From assembly GCA_002371985.1 (NCBI GenBank), contig DFHZ01000003.1, positions 1 through 6,809 on the forward strand: a stretch of DNA of 6,809 bases, in the 5' to 3' direction. The notes below the pieces were generated by a model, which was not told where the DNA came from, ran no database searches, and saw only the letters and a program-made list of their open reading frames with translations. This document shows, in pieces, positions 1 through 6,065 of this stretch; position 1 is the stretch's first letter, and each line of letters opens with the position of its first letter. Both the position numbers and the translations under genes were made by a program. This stretch comes from Ruminococcaceae bacterium UBA3710 (GTDB lineage Bacteria > Bacillota > Clostridia > Oscillospirales > Acutalibacteraceae).

Positions 1-440
1 GCGGTGCACTCCTTGACGAAAACGGCAAACTAATCGGAGTAAACAGTTCAAAAATAGTTTCCGAAGAATTTGAGGGTATGGGCTTTGCAATTCCCGTAAA
101 TTCGGTTGTTGATATATGCAACAGAATTATCACCAATAAGGATAAGCAAGAGCCTTATGTCGGAATAACTATAAGCGACAAATATACTTCGGATGTATTA
201 TCGGCTTACGGTTATCCGGTAGGTGCAGTTGTGCTGAGTGTTGCCGAAGGCAGTACAGCCGAGAGTGCCGGAATTAAAAAAGGCGATATTATAACCGAGT
301 TCAACGGAGTAGAAATTACCGAGTATAATGTATTTGGCGAAGTTTTGAAGAAATGTACGCCGAACACATCTGTAAACATTAAGATTTACCGTTCGGGCAG
401 ATATTACCAGACAAAAATAAATATAGGCTCAAATTCATAA
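1..440 (+). CDS. HtrA/DegP-family serine protease, C-terminal part with one PDZ domain (5' truncated by window edge)
   Basis: Reading in frame from base 3, the first visible residues are GALLDENGKLIGVNS. In trypsin-like HtrA proteases this block directly follows the catalytic serine of the GNSGG motif, and bases 1-2 (GC) fit the last Gly codon of that motif. The next landmark, GMGFAIPVN (from about base 75), is the conserved end of the protease domain. A single PDZ domain follows: PYVGITI, then GAVVLSVAEGSTAESAGIKKGDIITEFNG, then a terminal NIKIYRSGR strand. About 145 residues are visible. The catalytic His and Asp and any N-terminal membrane anchor lie outside the window. Family knowledge: such proteins are usually membrane-anchored, extracytoplasmic quality-control proteases of Firmicutes, with the PDZ domain recognising substrate C-termini. 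The methionine codon at 78 is internal and is not a start. A hairpin terminator begins 8 bases after the stop, so this gene ends its transcription unit. The exact paralogue (HtrA, HtrB or DegP-like) cannot be decided. Confidence 0.9.
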   Translation, partial: GALLDENGKLIGVNSSKIVSEEFEGMGFAIPVNSVVDICNRIITNKDKQEPYVGITISDKYTSDVLSAYGYPVGAVVLSVAEGSTAESAGIKKGDIITEFNGVEITEYNVFGEVLKKCTPNTSVNIKIYRSGRYYQTKINIGSNS

Positions 441-448
441 GTTTTAGG

Positions 449-485
449 GGACGGCAGAATTGATTTTCTGCCGTCCTTATTGTTT
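449..485 (+). terminator. Rho-independent terminator of the HtrA-type gene
   Basis: Bases 449-459 (GGACGGCAGAA) pair perfectly with 466-476 (TTCTGCCGTCC), an 11-bp GC-rich stem with a 6-base loop. The T-rich run TTATTGTTT follows immediately. The run overlaps the -35 box of the dus promoter (484-489), so the terminator and the next promoter are packed back to back. It lies 8 bases past the upstream stop codon. Confidence 0.9.
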
Positions 486-512
486 GACAAGACAGTTTAT
501 ATTTAGTATAAT
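484..512 (+). promoter_or_regulatory. Consensus sigma-A promoter of dus
   Basis: The -35 box TTGACA (484-489) and the -10 box TATAAT (507-512) both match consensus at all six positions, and the spacer is exactly 17 bp. Initiation normally occurs about 6-8 bases past the -10 box, here around 518-520, which is the dus ATG itself (519-521). No Shine-Dalgarno sequence lies between the promoter and the ATG. Promoter function and the leaderless start are inferred from sequence only. Confidence 0.85.
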
Positions 513-518
513 AAACCT

Positions 519-1487
519 ATGAAAATAGGAAATTTAGAAATTAAAGGTTATGCCTGTCTTGCACCTATGGCAGGAGTTGCCGATAGGGCAATGAGAGAAA
601 TATGTATTCTTCACGGTTGCTCCTATACGGTAGGGGAACTTGTAAGTGCAAAAGGTTTATCGCTTTCGGATAGAAAGTCCCTTGAATACCTATATCGCCC
701 AAAAGGCGATGTACCGAGTGCTATTCAACTTTTCGGCTCCGAACCGGATATAATGGCTACGGCAACAAAAATCGCCTGTGAAGCAAAACCCGACTTCATT
801 GACATCAATATGGGTTGTCCTGCTCCTAAGGTTGCCGGGAACGGTGGCGGTAGTGCCTTGATGGGCGATATACCGTTAGCCGAAAAAATCGTAAAAGCCG
901 TTGTAAAGGCTTCGACGGTGCCGGTAACAGTAAAAATGAGAGCCGGAATTGACGACAGTTCGTTAAATGCCGTAGAACTTGCGGTTGCCTGTGAATACGC
1001 AGGAGCATCTGCCGTTACGGTACACGGAAGAACAAAAAAGCAAATGTATGCTCCGCCCGTAAATATCGATATAATAAAAAAGGTTAAGCAAAGTGTAAAA
1101 ATACCGGTAATCGCAAACGGGGATATAACAGACGGAAAATCCGCCAAAGAGATGTACGAAAAAACCGGTTGTGATTTTGTTATGGTCGGAAGAGCTGCTT
1201 GCGGTAATCCTTTTGTATTTGATGAAATAAACTCATTTTTTGAAAACCGGGAATATACTCCGCCTTCACTTGAAGAAAAACTTAATGTTTTAGTAGAACA
1301 AATTAAACTTATGAAAGAATACCGCTCACAGAAGGTAGCAATGCTTGAAGCGAGAAAGCATACCGCCTGGTATCTTACAGGCATAAGGGGAGCGGCATCT
1401 TTAAGACGAGAATGCGGAAGTATAAATTCTACCCAAGATGTAATGCTTTTATGCGAAAAAGCACTTGAATACAACAAAGATTTATGA
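519..1487 (+). CDS. dus: tRNA-dihydrouridine synthase (Dus family, DusB-like)
   Basis: This 322-residue FMN enzyme of usual family length uses NADPH to reduce specific uridines in tRNA to dihydrouridine, in the cytoplasm. Visible motifs in order: LAPMAGVADRAMRE (14-27, FMN-binding start of the TIM barrel), QLFGSEP (70-76), DINMGCPAPK (95-104) with catalytic Cys100, VTVKMRAG (136-143), VTVHGRT (166-172), IPVIANGDI (195-203) and FVMVGRAACGNP (220-231). These are the FMN and phosphate contacts of the family. The helical C-terminal domain contains AWYLTGIRGAASLRR. The start at 519 is firm, because MKIGN followed by LAPMAG is the usual Dus N-terminus and the next Met (Met17) lies inside the conserved motif. 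The DusB-type assignment comes from overall resemblance; the tRNA positions modified cannot be read from sequence. There is no ribosome binding site, which fits a leaderless transcript. yebC follows after 41 bp in the same direction. Confidence 0.95.
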   Translation: MKIGNLEIKGYACLAPMAGVADRAMREICILHGCSYTVGELVSAKGLSLSDRKSLEYLYRPKGDVPSAIQLFGSEPDIMATATKIACEAKPDFIDINMGCPAPKVAGNGGGSALMGDIPLAEKIVKAVVKASTVPVTVKMRAGIDDSSLNAVELAVACEYAGASAVTVHGRTKKQMYAPPVNIDIIKKVKQSVKIPVIANGDITDGKSAKEMYEKTGCDFVMVGRAACGNPFVFDEINSFFENREYTPPSLEEKLNVLVEQIKLMKEYRSQKVAMLEARKHTAWYLTGIRGAASLRRECGSINSTQDVMLLCEKALEYNKDL

Positions 1488-1493
1488 TAAAAT
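1465..1493 (+). promoter_or_regulatory. Possible internal promoter for yebC at the 3' end of dus
   Basis: TTGAAT (1465-1470, 4 of 6 to the -35 consensus) and TAAAAT (1488-1493, 5 of 6 to the -10) are separated by 17 bp. A TG at 1485-1486 forms an extended -10 (TGATAAAAT). The predicted start near 1500 would give a leader of about 29 bases containing the yebC ribosome binding site. AT-rich sequence yields such matches by chance, so confidence is limited. yebC may instead be read through from the dus promoter. Confidence 0.4.
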
Positions 1494-1510
1494 ATCAATG
1501 CTTATTAAGT

Positions 1511-1516
1511 AGGGAG
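1511..1516 (+). promoter_or_regulatory. Ribosome binding site deciding the yebC start
   Basis: AGGGAG lies 12 bases before the ATG at 1529, slightly longer than the usual spacing. It directly abuts another in-frame ATG at 1517, which is too close to be used. This supports 1529 over 1517 and over the upstream in-frame ATG at 1484. Confidence 0.65.
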
Positions 1517-1528
1517 ATGCAGTTATTT

Positions 1529-2260
1529 ATGTCAGGCCATTCAAAATGGAATAATATCAAAAGAAAAAAAGAAAAAACCGATGCTGCTAAAGCAAAGGTT
1601 TTCACAAAAATGGGTAGGGAAATCGCAGTTATCGTAAAACAGGGTGGACCTAACCCGCAGGAAAACAGTCGATTAAAGGACGCTATTGCTAAAGCAAAAG
1701 CCGCTAATGTTCCGAATGACAATATAGAGAGAATTATCAAAAAGGCCGCCGGAGAGAGCGGCGGAGCCGAGTATGAAGAGTTAATCTATGAGGGATACGG
1801 ACCGAACGGTGTCGCAGTTGTAGTAGAAACTTTGACCGATAACCGTAACCGTACCGCCGGAGATGTTCGTCATTATTTCGATAAATGTGGCGGTAATTTA
1901 GGTCAGTCAGGCTCTGTTATGTTTATGTTTGACCGCAAGGGAATTATTGAAATAGAAGCAGAGGGACACGACGAAGACGAGGTTATGGAAGCAGCGCTTG
2001 ATGCCGGAGCAGAGGATTTCAACTTTGACGGAGATGTTTTTGAAATATCTACGGCACCTAATGATTTAGGTAGTGTGCGTGATGCCTTAGAAGAAAAAGG
2101 TTATTCTTTCCTTTCTGCTGAAGTGCAGTATGTTCCTCAAACGACTACTGTAATTGAAGATGCGGAACTTCAGGCGAAAATGGAAAAACTCATTGATATG
2201 CTTGAAGAAAATGACGATGTTCAAAACATCTGGCATAACTGGGAAATGCCTGAAGAATAA
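1529..2260 (+). CDS. yebC: YebC/PmpR/TACO1-family translation or transcription factor
   Basis: The 243-residue product begins MSGHSKWNNIKRKKEK, the hallmark YebC N-terminus, and its length matches the family (about 240-250). Further signatures are AKAKVFTKMGREI, GGPNPQENSRLKDAIAKAKA, NVPNDNIERIIKKA, YEGYGPNGVAVVVETLTDNRNRTA and CGGNLGQSGSVMFMFDRKG. The three-domain protein has an acidic C-terminal half, here ending in EENDDVQNIWHNWEMPEE. Family members were first described as DNA-binding regulators (PmpR). More recent work on bacterial and mitochondrial homologues (TACO1) supports a role in relieving ribosome stalling on proline-rich stretches. Which role applies here is inference. The frame stays open upstream to an ATG at 1484 that overlaps dus, but those extra 15 residues do not belong to the family and the ribosome binding site supports 1529. 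The neighbour dus also acts on the translation apparatus. Confidence 0.95.
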   Translation: MSGHSKWNNIKRKKEKTDAAKAKVFTKMGREIAVIVKQGGPNPQENSRLKDAIAKAKAANVPNDNIERIIKKAAGESGGAEYEELIYEGYGPNGVAVVVETLTDNRNRTAGDVRHYFDKCGGNLGQSGSVMFMFDRKGIIEIEAEGHDEDEVMEAALDAGAEDFNFDGDVFEISTAPNDLGSVRDALEEKGYSFLSAEVQYVPQTTTVIEDAELQAKMEKLIDMLEENDDVQNIWHNWEMPEE

Positions 2261-2270
2261 TAAAATGAAA

Positions 2271-2301
2271 TCGGGTGCAACAAACATATTGTTGCACCCG
2301 A
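2271..2301. terminator. Bidirectional hairpin terminator between yebC and radC
   Basis: TCGGGTGCAACA (2271-2282) pairs perfectly with TGTTGCACCCGA (2290-2301), a 12-bp stem with a 7-base loop. It starts 10 bases after the yebC stop and sits 4 bases beyond the convergent radC stop codon (2306-2308). Read on the minus strand the stem is followed by TTTCATTTTATTATT, a good U-tract for radC. Read on the plus strand the tail is AAATATTATTTG, which is poorer. It probably serves both genes but works better for radC. Confidence 0.85.
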
Positions 2302-2305
2302 AATA

Positions 2306-3001
2306 TTATTTGAATATGTATGAATATTCTCTGCTTTGAGCAAGAGAAACATAGTCATTTTCAGATACTATTATATGGTCTATCAATCTGATGCCGACCT
2401 GATTTAAAACATTGCTTAACTGTATTGTAGCATCAATATCGGCTTTGCTTGGAAGAGCAAAACTTTTCGGATGATTGTGAGCAATTATGGCACATGATGC
2501 ATTGTTGTCTAAAACATATTTTACTATAGACCTTGTTGAAATGCTGACCTCTCCGATGTCGCCCTCACTTAAGAATTTAAAATCAATTATTCTACCAACC
2601 GGGTCAATACAAGTGATACTCATTTGTTCGGTTGTAAGACCGTAATATCTCGACAGAATATAATCGCATATATTATCGTTGTTTAAAGATTTAAACAGAT
2701 TATCGCTTTTTTCGAGTTCGCATTGCCTTGCTAACGGAATAATCATTTTTAAAAGTGCGACATTGCTTTCGGTTATTCCTTTAAATTCTATTAACTCTTT
2801 GACGGGTGCTTCAAATACTCCGTTTAGCGATTTGTATTTTTTTATCAACTCATGTGCTAAAGGGTTGGTATCTTTTTGGGCTATGCAAAAGAACAGAAGT
2901 AACTCAAGCCATTTATGTTCGGGGGTACTGCTGTTGAAATTACCGTCAAGAAATTCTTTTTTAAGTCGGTTTCTATGACCTGCATGAATGTTTTCTCCCA
3001 T
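2306..3001 (-). CDS. radC: RadC-family JAB/JAMM-domain protein (UPF0758)
   Basis: The product has 231 residues, the typical RadC length. The N-terminal part (about 5-95) carries the RadC block HAGHRNRLKKEF, then LELLLFFCIAQKDTNPLAHELI, and a helix-hairpin-helix-like segment around 55-80 (LNGVFEAPVKELIEFKGI). The C-terminal JAMM domain has the metal motif HNHPKSFALPSKAD: His175, His177, Ser185 and Asp188 fit H-x-H-x7-S-x2-D. Glu147 or Glu151 is the likely catalytic acid. The family's usual HNHPSG reads HNHPKS here. RadC was named for a supposed repair role that was later withdrawn; its biochemical function is unsettled, although the fold is that of metal-dependent isopeptidases. The start at 3001 (MGENIHAGH) is preceded by GGTGG as ribosome binding site. 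The frame stays open upstream to 3124, but that part overlaps rluA and its promoter and looks unlike RadC. It converges with yebC and diverges from rluA. Confidence 0.93.
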   Translation of the reverse strand: MGENIHAGHRNRLKKEFLDGNFNSSTPEHKWLELLLFFCIAQKDTNPLAHELIKKYKSLNGVFEAPVKELIEFKGITESNVALLKMIIPLARQCELEKSDNLFKSLNNDNICDYILSRYYGLTTEQMSITCIDPVGRIIDFKFLSEGDIGEVSISTRSIVKYVLDNNASCAIIAHNHPKSFALPSKADIDATIQLSNVLNQVGIRLIDHIIVSENDYVSLAQSREYSYIFK

Positions 3002-3023
3002 TTTTTCACCACCGAATTTAATT

Positions 3024-3057
3024 ACTTTAATTATACTAAATTTATCCGAAAAATCAA
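3024..3057 (-). promoter_or_regulatory. radC promoter in the radC/rluA divergent region
   Basis: On the minus strand, TTGATT (complement of 3052-3057) and TATAAT (complement of 3030-3035) are 16 bp apart. The predicted start near 3023 leaves a short leader of about 22 bases carrying the GGTGG ribosome binding site before the ATG at 3001. The -10 context ATTTAGTATAAT is identical to that of the dus promoter. Confidence 0.65.
3032..3037 (+). promoter_or_regulatory. Possible rluA -10 box overlapping the radC -10 box
   Basis: TATACT (5 of 6 to consensus) on the plus strand overlaps the minus-strand radC -10 by four bases. It would start transcription near 3044, about 22 bases before the rluA ATG. 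No convincing -35 box is visible at 16-18 bp spacing, so this is a weak call based mainly on the need for a promoter in a 64-bp gap. Confidence 0.3.
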
Positions 3058-3065
3058 GAAAAGAG

Positions 3066-4040
3066 ATGAATATTATAAAAAGTTTTGTCATAACAAAGAA
3101 CGATGCGGGACAGCGAATAGACAAGTTTATTACAAAGACTTGCCCTAAAATGCCTACATCATTGCTTTATAAAAGCCTTAGAACAAAAAATATTAAACTA
3201 AATCGAAAGAGGGCAGATATATCAACCCGTCTTAAAGAGGGAGATGTAGTTGATATGTATGTTTCTGACGAGTTTTTCGAGAAAAAGGCACCTACATACG
3301 ACTTTTTATCATCTCCAAACAGAATAGATATAGTATATGAAGACGAGAATATTATTTTAGTTGATAAAAAGCAGGGTTTGTTAGTCCATCCTGATAAGGG
3401 AGAATACCGTGATACACTAATCGGGAGAATACAGCATTATTTGTATGAAAAGGGTGAATATAAACCCGATGTTGAAAACAGTTTTAAACCTGCACTTGCA
3501 AACCGTATTGACAGAAATACGGGCGGAATAGTAATTGCCTGTAAAAATGCAGAGGCTCTCCGAATTATTTGTCAAAAGATTAAGGATAGGGAAATAGATA
3601 AAAGATATTTATGTATCGTCCACGGTATTCCAAAACCTAAATCGGCGACCCTCCAAGGGTATCTCGAAAAGAATGAAGAGAAAAACAAGGTATATTTAAG
3701 TAGTAAAAAAACCGACAATAACAGAACTATAAAAACAAAATATAAAACTTTAAGTTCTAAAAATCAGTTGTCGTTACTTGAAATTGAACTCTTAACGGGG
3801 CGTACTCACCAAATAAGAGCACACATGGCATCTATCGGTCATCCGCTTGTTGGGGACGGAAAATACGGAAAACTTGCGGATGATAAAAAAGCAGGTTTTG
3901 ATAAACAAGCACTTTATTCTTATAAAATTACTTTTAATTTTACAAGCGATGCCGGAATGCTTGAATATCTGAACGGTAAAACATTTACCGTAAAAGATGT
4001 ATGGTTTGCAAGGGAAGTATTCGGCAAAACCGATTTTTAG
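3066..4040 (+). CDS. RluA-family 23S rRNA pseudouridine synthase (RluC/RluD-like, with S4 domain)
   Basis: The 324-residue enzyme converts specific uridines in rRNA to pseudouridine. An N-terminal S4 RNA-binding domain covers about residues 8-70 (ITKNDAGQRIDKFI, then LYKSLRTKNIKLNRKR and LKEGDVVDMY). The catalytic domain follows: IDIVYEDENIILVDKKQGLLVHP (87-109), then NRIDRNTGG (146-154) with catalytic Asp149 in the RxDxxT motif, KRYLCIVHG (179-187) and GRTHQIRAHMASIGHPLVGD (245-264). Length and domain order fit RluC/RluD rather than the shorter RluA type; the target site cannot be named. I chose 3066 because MNIIKSFVI leads straight into the S4 domain. The same frame opens earlier at 2988, inside radC, without family resemblance. 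The ribosome binding site is weak (AAGAAAAGAG abuts the ATG). The stop overlaps the recG stop by 4 bp in convergent orientation, with no terminator seen between them. Confidence 0.92.
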   Translation: MNIIKSFVITKNDAGQRIDKFITKTCPKMPTSLLYKSLRTKNIKLNRKRADISTRLKEGDVVDMYVSDEFFEKKAPTYDFLSSPNRIDIVYEDENIILVDKKQGLLVHPDKGEYRDTLIGRIQHYLYEKGEYKPDVENSFKPALANRIDRNTGGIVIACKNAEALRIICQKIKDREIDKRYLCIVHGIPKPKSATLQGYLEKNEEKNKVYLSSKKTDNNRTIKTKYKTLSSKNQLSLLEIELLTGRTHQIRAHMASIGHPLVGDGKYGKLADDKKAGFDKQALYSYKITFNFTSDAGMLEYLNGKTFTVKDVWFAREVFGKTDF

Positions 4041-6061
4041 TTTTCGTTTAACTTTTTGTAAATGTTTATAATTTCTTTTCGCAACTGAAGGTTTTCGGGA
4101 AGTTTTAGTTTTGGGTCTGATGCGAGTAATTCGTCTGCTGCCTGTCCGCATAATTTAAGTGTTTCACTACTTGAAAAGATGTCGGCAATTCTAAGGTCAG
4201 GCAGACCGTGTTGGCGGTTGCCTAAAAAGTCGCCGGGACCTCTTAAACTCAAATCTTCGTCAGCAATTTTAAAACCGTCTTTGTTATTTACTATAATATT
4301 AAGACGCCTTTTTGTGGCTTCGCTTTTAGAATCGGAAATTAAAATGCAGGTGGATTTATACTTGCCTCTGCCTATTCTGCCTCTTAACTGATGAAGTGCC
4401 GATAGCCCAAATCGCTCGGCATTTTCAATCACCATTATTGCGGAATTGGGAACATCAATACCTACTTCGATAACGGTTGTAGAAATAAGAAGATTGAGTT
4501 CTCCGCTTGAAAATGCTTTCATAACACGGTCTTTTTCTTTTGGTTTCATTTTTCCGTGCAACAAGCCTAATTTATAGTCTGCAAAATAACCGGTTGATAA
4601 TTCTTCAAAATATTCATTGGCACTTTTTAAATCAAATTCTTCATTTTCTTCAACAAGCGGACAAACTATGTAGCCTTGGCGACCTTCGTCAAGGTGTTTT
4701 TTTACATAGGCTAAAACTCGGTTTCTGTATGAACTGTCTACCAAATATGTGGCAATATCTTGTCTGCCTTTTGGATATTCGTTTATCATACTTATATCCA
4801 AATCGCCGTATATAATAAGACCGAGAGTTCGTGGAATGGGGGTTGCCGACATAACAAGTGTGTGTGGGTGGTTGCCCTTAGAGGAAAGATTACCTCTTTG
4901 TTTAACACCAAATCTGTGTTGTTCGTCGGTTATTACTAAACCTAAGTTTTTGAAAACTGTATCGTCCGTTAAAATGGCGTGAGTACCTATGATAATGTCA
5001 TAATCACCTGACATAATTTTTTCTTTAATGATGCTTTTATTCTTTTGAGTAACTGAGCCTGTCAGCAAACAAATCTTTATATCGGTGCCATCAAGCGTCG
5101 AAGATATGTTCTCAAAATGTTGTGTTGCCAACACTTCCGTCGGTGCCATTAAAGCCGACTGCAAGTTGTTTTTTGCACAAACATACATTAAGGCGGTTGC
5201 AACAGCGGTTTTTCCGCTGCCGACATCACCTTCAATCAGCCTGTTCATTGAATAACCCGACTGCATATCTTTAAGGCAGTCGTTTATAGCACTTTTTTGG
5301 GCATTAGTAAGTTCATAGGGCAGGAGCGATAAAAAATCATTTACGCAATTATTTTGTATTTTATTGGCAGTTTCGTTTCTTTTCTTACCTTTTAGTAATG
5401 TCAACGATAATTGAAGCACAAATAATTCTTCAAAAACCAAGCGTTTTTTCGCTCTTTCAAGTGCTTCGTTTGTTTTTGGAAAGTGTATGTTGTTTATAGC
5501 ATACAAAAGGTCGCAAAGCCCGTACTTTTCTCTGATACTTTCAGGTATCGGGTCTTCGGGCAATTCGCAGGTCAAGGCGGTTTTCATTAGTTTGCTTATT
5601 GAGTTTGATGACATAAGTGCCGTAGCGGGGTATATAGGCTCAATAGAATTTCCGCCGACTTCTTTTATAACGGGTGATGACATTTGAGGCATTCTGAGTG
5701 TTCCCGTGATTTTACCTAAAAAGAGATATTCGCTACCAAGATGAAGTTTATTAGCCAAGTATTTGTTGTTAAATATCGAAATGTTTACATATCCCGTTCC
5801 GTCAAAAATATTGAATTTGTAAATTGTCATATTCTTCTTTATATAATTTTCGATAACAGGGGATACTATCTTAGCCTTAATACAGACCTTTTCTTCAAAG
5901 TTACAGTCGGATATATTCTTTTGCTTTGAAAAATCTTCATAGTTTCTCGGATAATAACGCAAAAGGGCACCGACTGTATCGATGCCCAGATTATATAATG
6001 TTTTTGCGCGTTTTTCACCAACGCCCTTTAAATATCTTATATCACTCGAAAAGTTTAACAT
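4037..6061 (-). CDS. recG: ATP-dependent DNA helicase RecG
   Basis: RecG is a superfamily 2 double-strand translocase that reverses stalled replication forks and remodels branched DNA. With the ATG at 6061 the protein has 674 residues, close to the usual 680. The N-terminus DIRYLKGVGEKRAKTLYNLGI is the RecG start. An OB-fold wedge lies at about 55-140 (VCIKAKIVSPVIE, then FNIFDGTGYVNISIFNNKYL). Helicase motifs in order: LTNAQKSAI (Q-like, about 251), Walker A GDVGSGKT (278-285), DEQH (379-382), SATPIPRT (405-412), STTVIEVGIDVPN (527-539) and QLRGRIGRG (558-566). The C-terminal RGPGDFLGNRQHG is also typical. All key residues are intact. An in-frame TTG at 6073 would add four residues and overlap fakA; ATG 6061 is preferred, with GAG seven bases upstream as weak ribosome binding site. 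It lies 4 bp downstream of fakA and is probably co-transcribed and translationally coupled. Confidence 0.97.
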   Translation of the reverse strand: MLNFSSDIRYLKGVGEKRAKTLYNLGIDTVGALLRYYPRNYEDFSKQKNISDCNFEEKVCIKAKIVSPVIENYIKKNMTIYKFNIFDGTGYVNISIFNNKYLANKLHLGSEYLFLGKITGTLRMPQMSSPVIKEVGGNSIEPIYPATALMSSNSISKLMKTALTCELPEDPIPESIREKYGLCDLLYAINNIHFPKTNEALERAKKRLVFEELFVLQLSLTLLKGKKRNETANKIQNNCVNDFLSLLPYELTNAQKSAINDCLKDMQSGYSMNRLIEGDVGSGKTAVATALMYVCAKNNLQSALMAPTEVLATQHFENISSTLDGTDIKICLLTGSVTQKNKSIIKEKIMSGDYDIIIGTHAILTDDTVFKNLGLVITDEQHRFGVKQRGNLSSKGNHPHTLVMSATPIPRTLGLIIYGDLDISMINEYPKGRQDIATYLVDSSYRNRVLAYVKKHLDEGRQGYIVCPLVEENEEFDLKSANEYFEELSTGYFADYKLGLLHGKMKPKEKDRVMKAFSSGELNLLISTTVIEVGIDVPNSAIMVIENAERFGLSALHQLRGRIGRGKYKSTCILISDSKSEATKRRLNIIVNNKDGFKIADEDLSLRGPGDFLGNRQHGLPDLRIADIFSSSETLKLCGQAADELLASDPKLKLPENLQLRKEIINIYKKLNEN

Positions 6062-6065
6062 ACTA

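Noticed and set aside
441..518. Possible riboswitch or small RNA between the HtrA-type gene and dus
   Set aside because: The 78 bases are fully explained by an 11-bp terminator hairpin and a consensus promoter, and there is no room for an aptamer or separate leader.
725..1498. A 257-codon open frame on the minus strand opposite dus
   Set aside because: It is the antisense shadow of a well-recognised dus gene. The product resembles no family I know and no promoter or ribosome binding site is visible; long antisense frames can arise from the codon bias of the real gene.
1484..1528. Upstream yebC starts at 1484 and 1517
   Set aside because: The family begins at MSGHSKW (1529). The ATG at 1517 touches the ribosome binding site, and 1484 lies upstream of that site within the end of dus.
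3002..3124. N-terminal extension of radC by 41 residues
   Set aside because: It would run through the radC promoter and the rluA start. The added hydrophobic residues are not part of RadC, and GGTGG before 3001 supports the shorter form.
3792..4151. A 119-codon minus-strand frame across the rluA/recG junction
   Set aside because: It overlaps two strongly supported genes in another frame, is rich in basic residues without a motif, and straddles unrelated coding regions.
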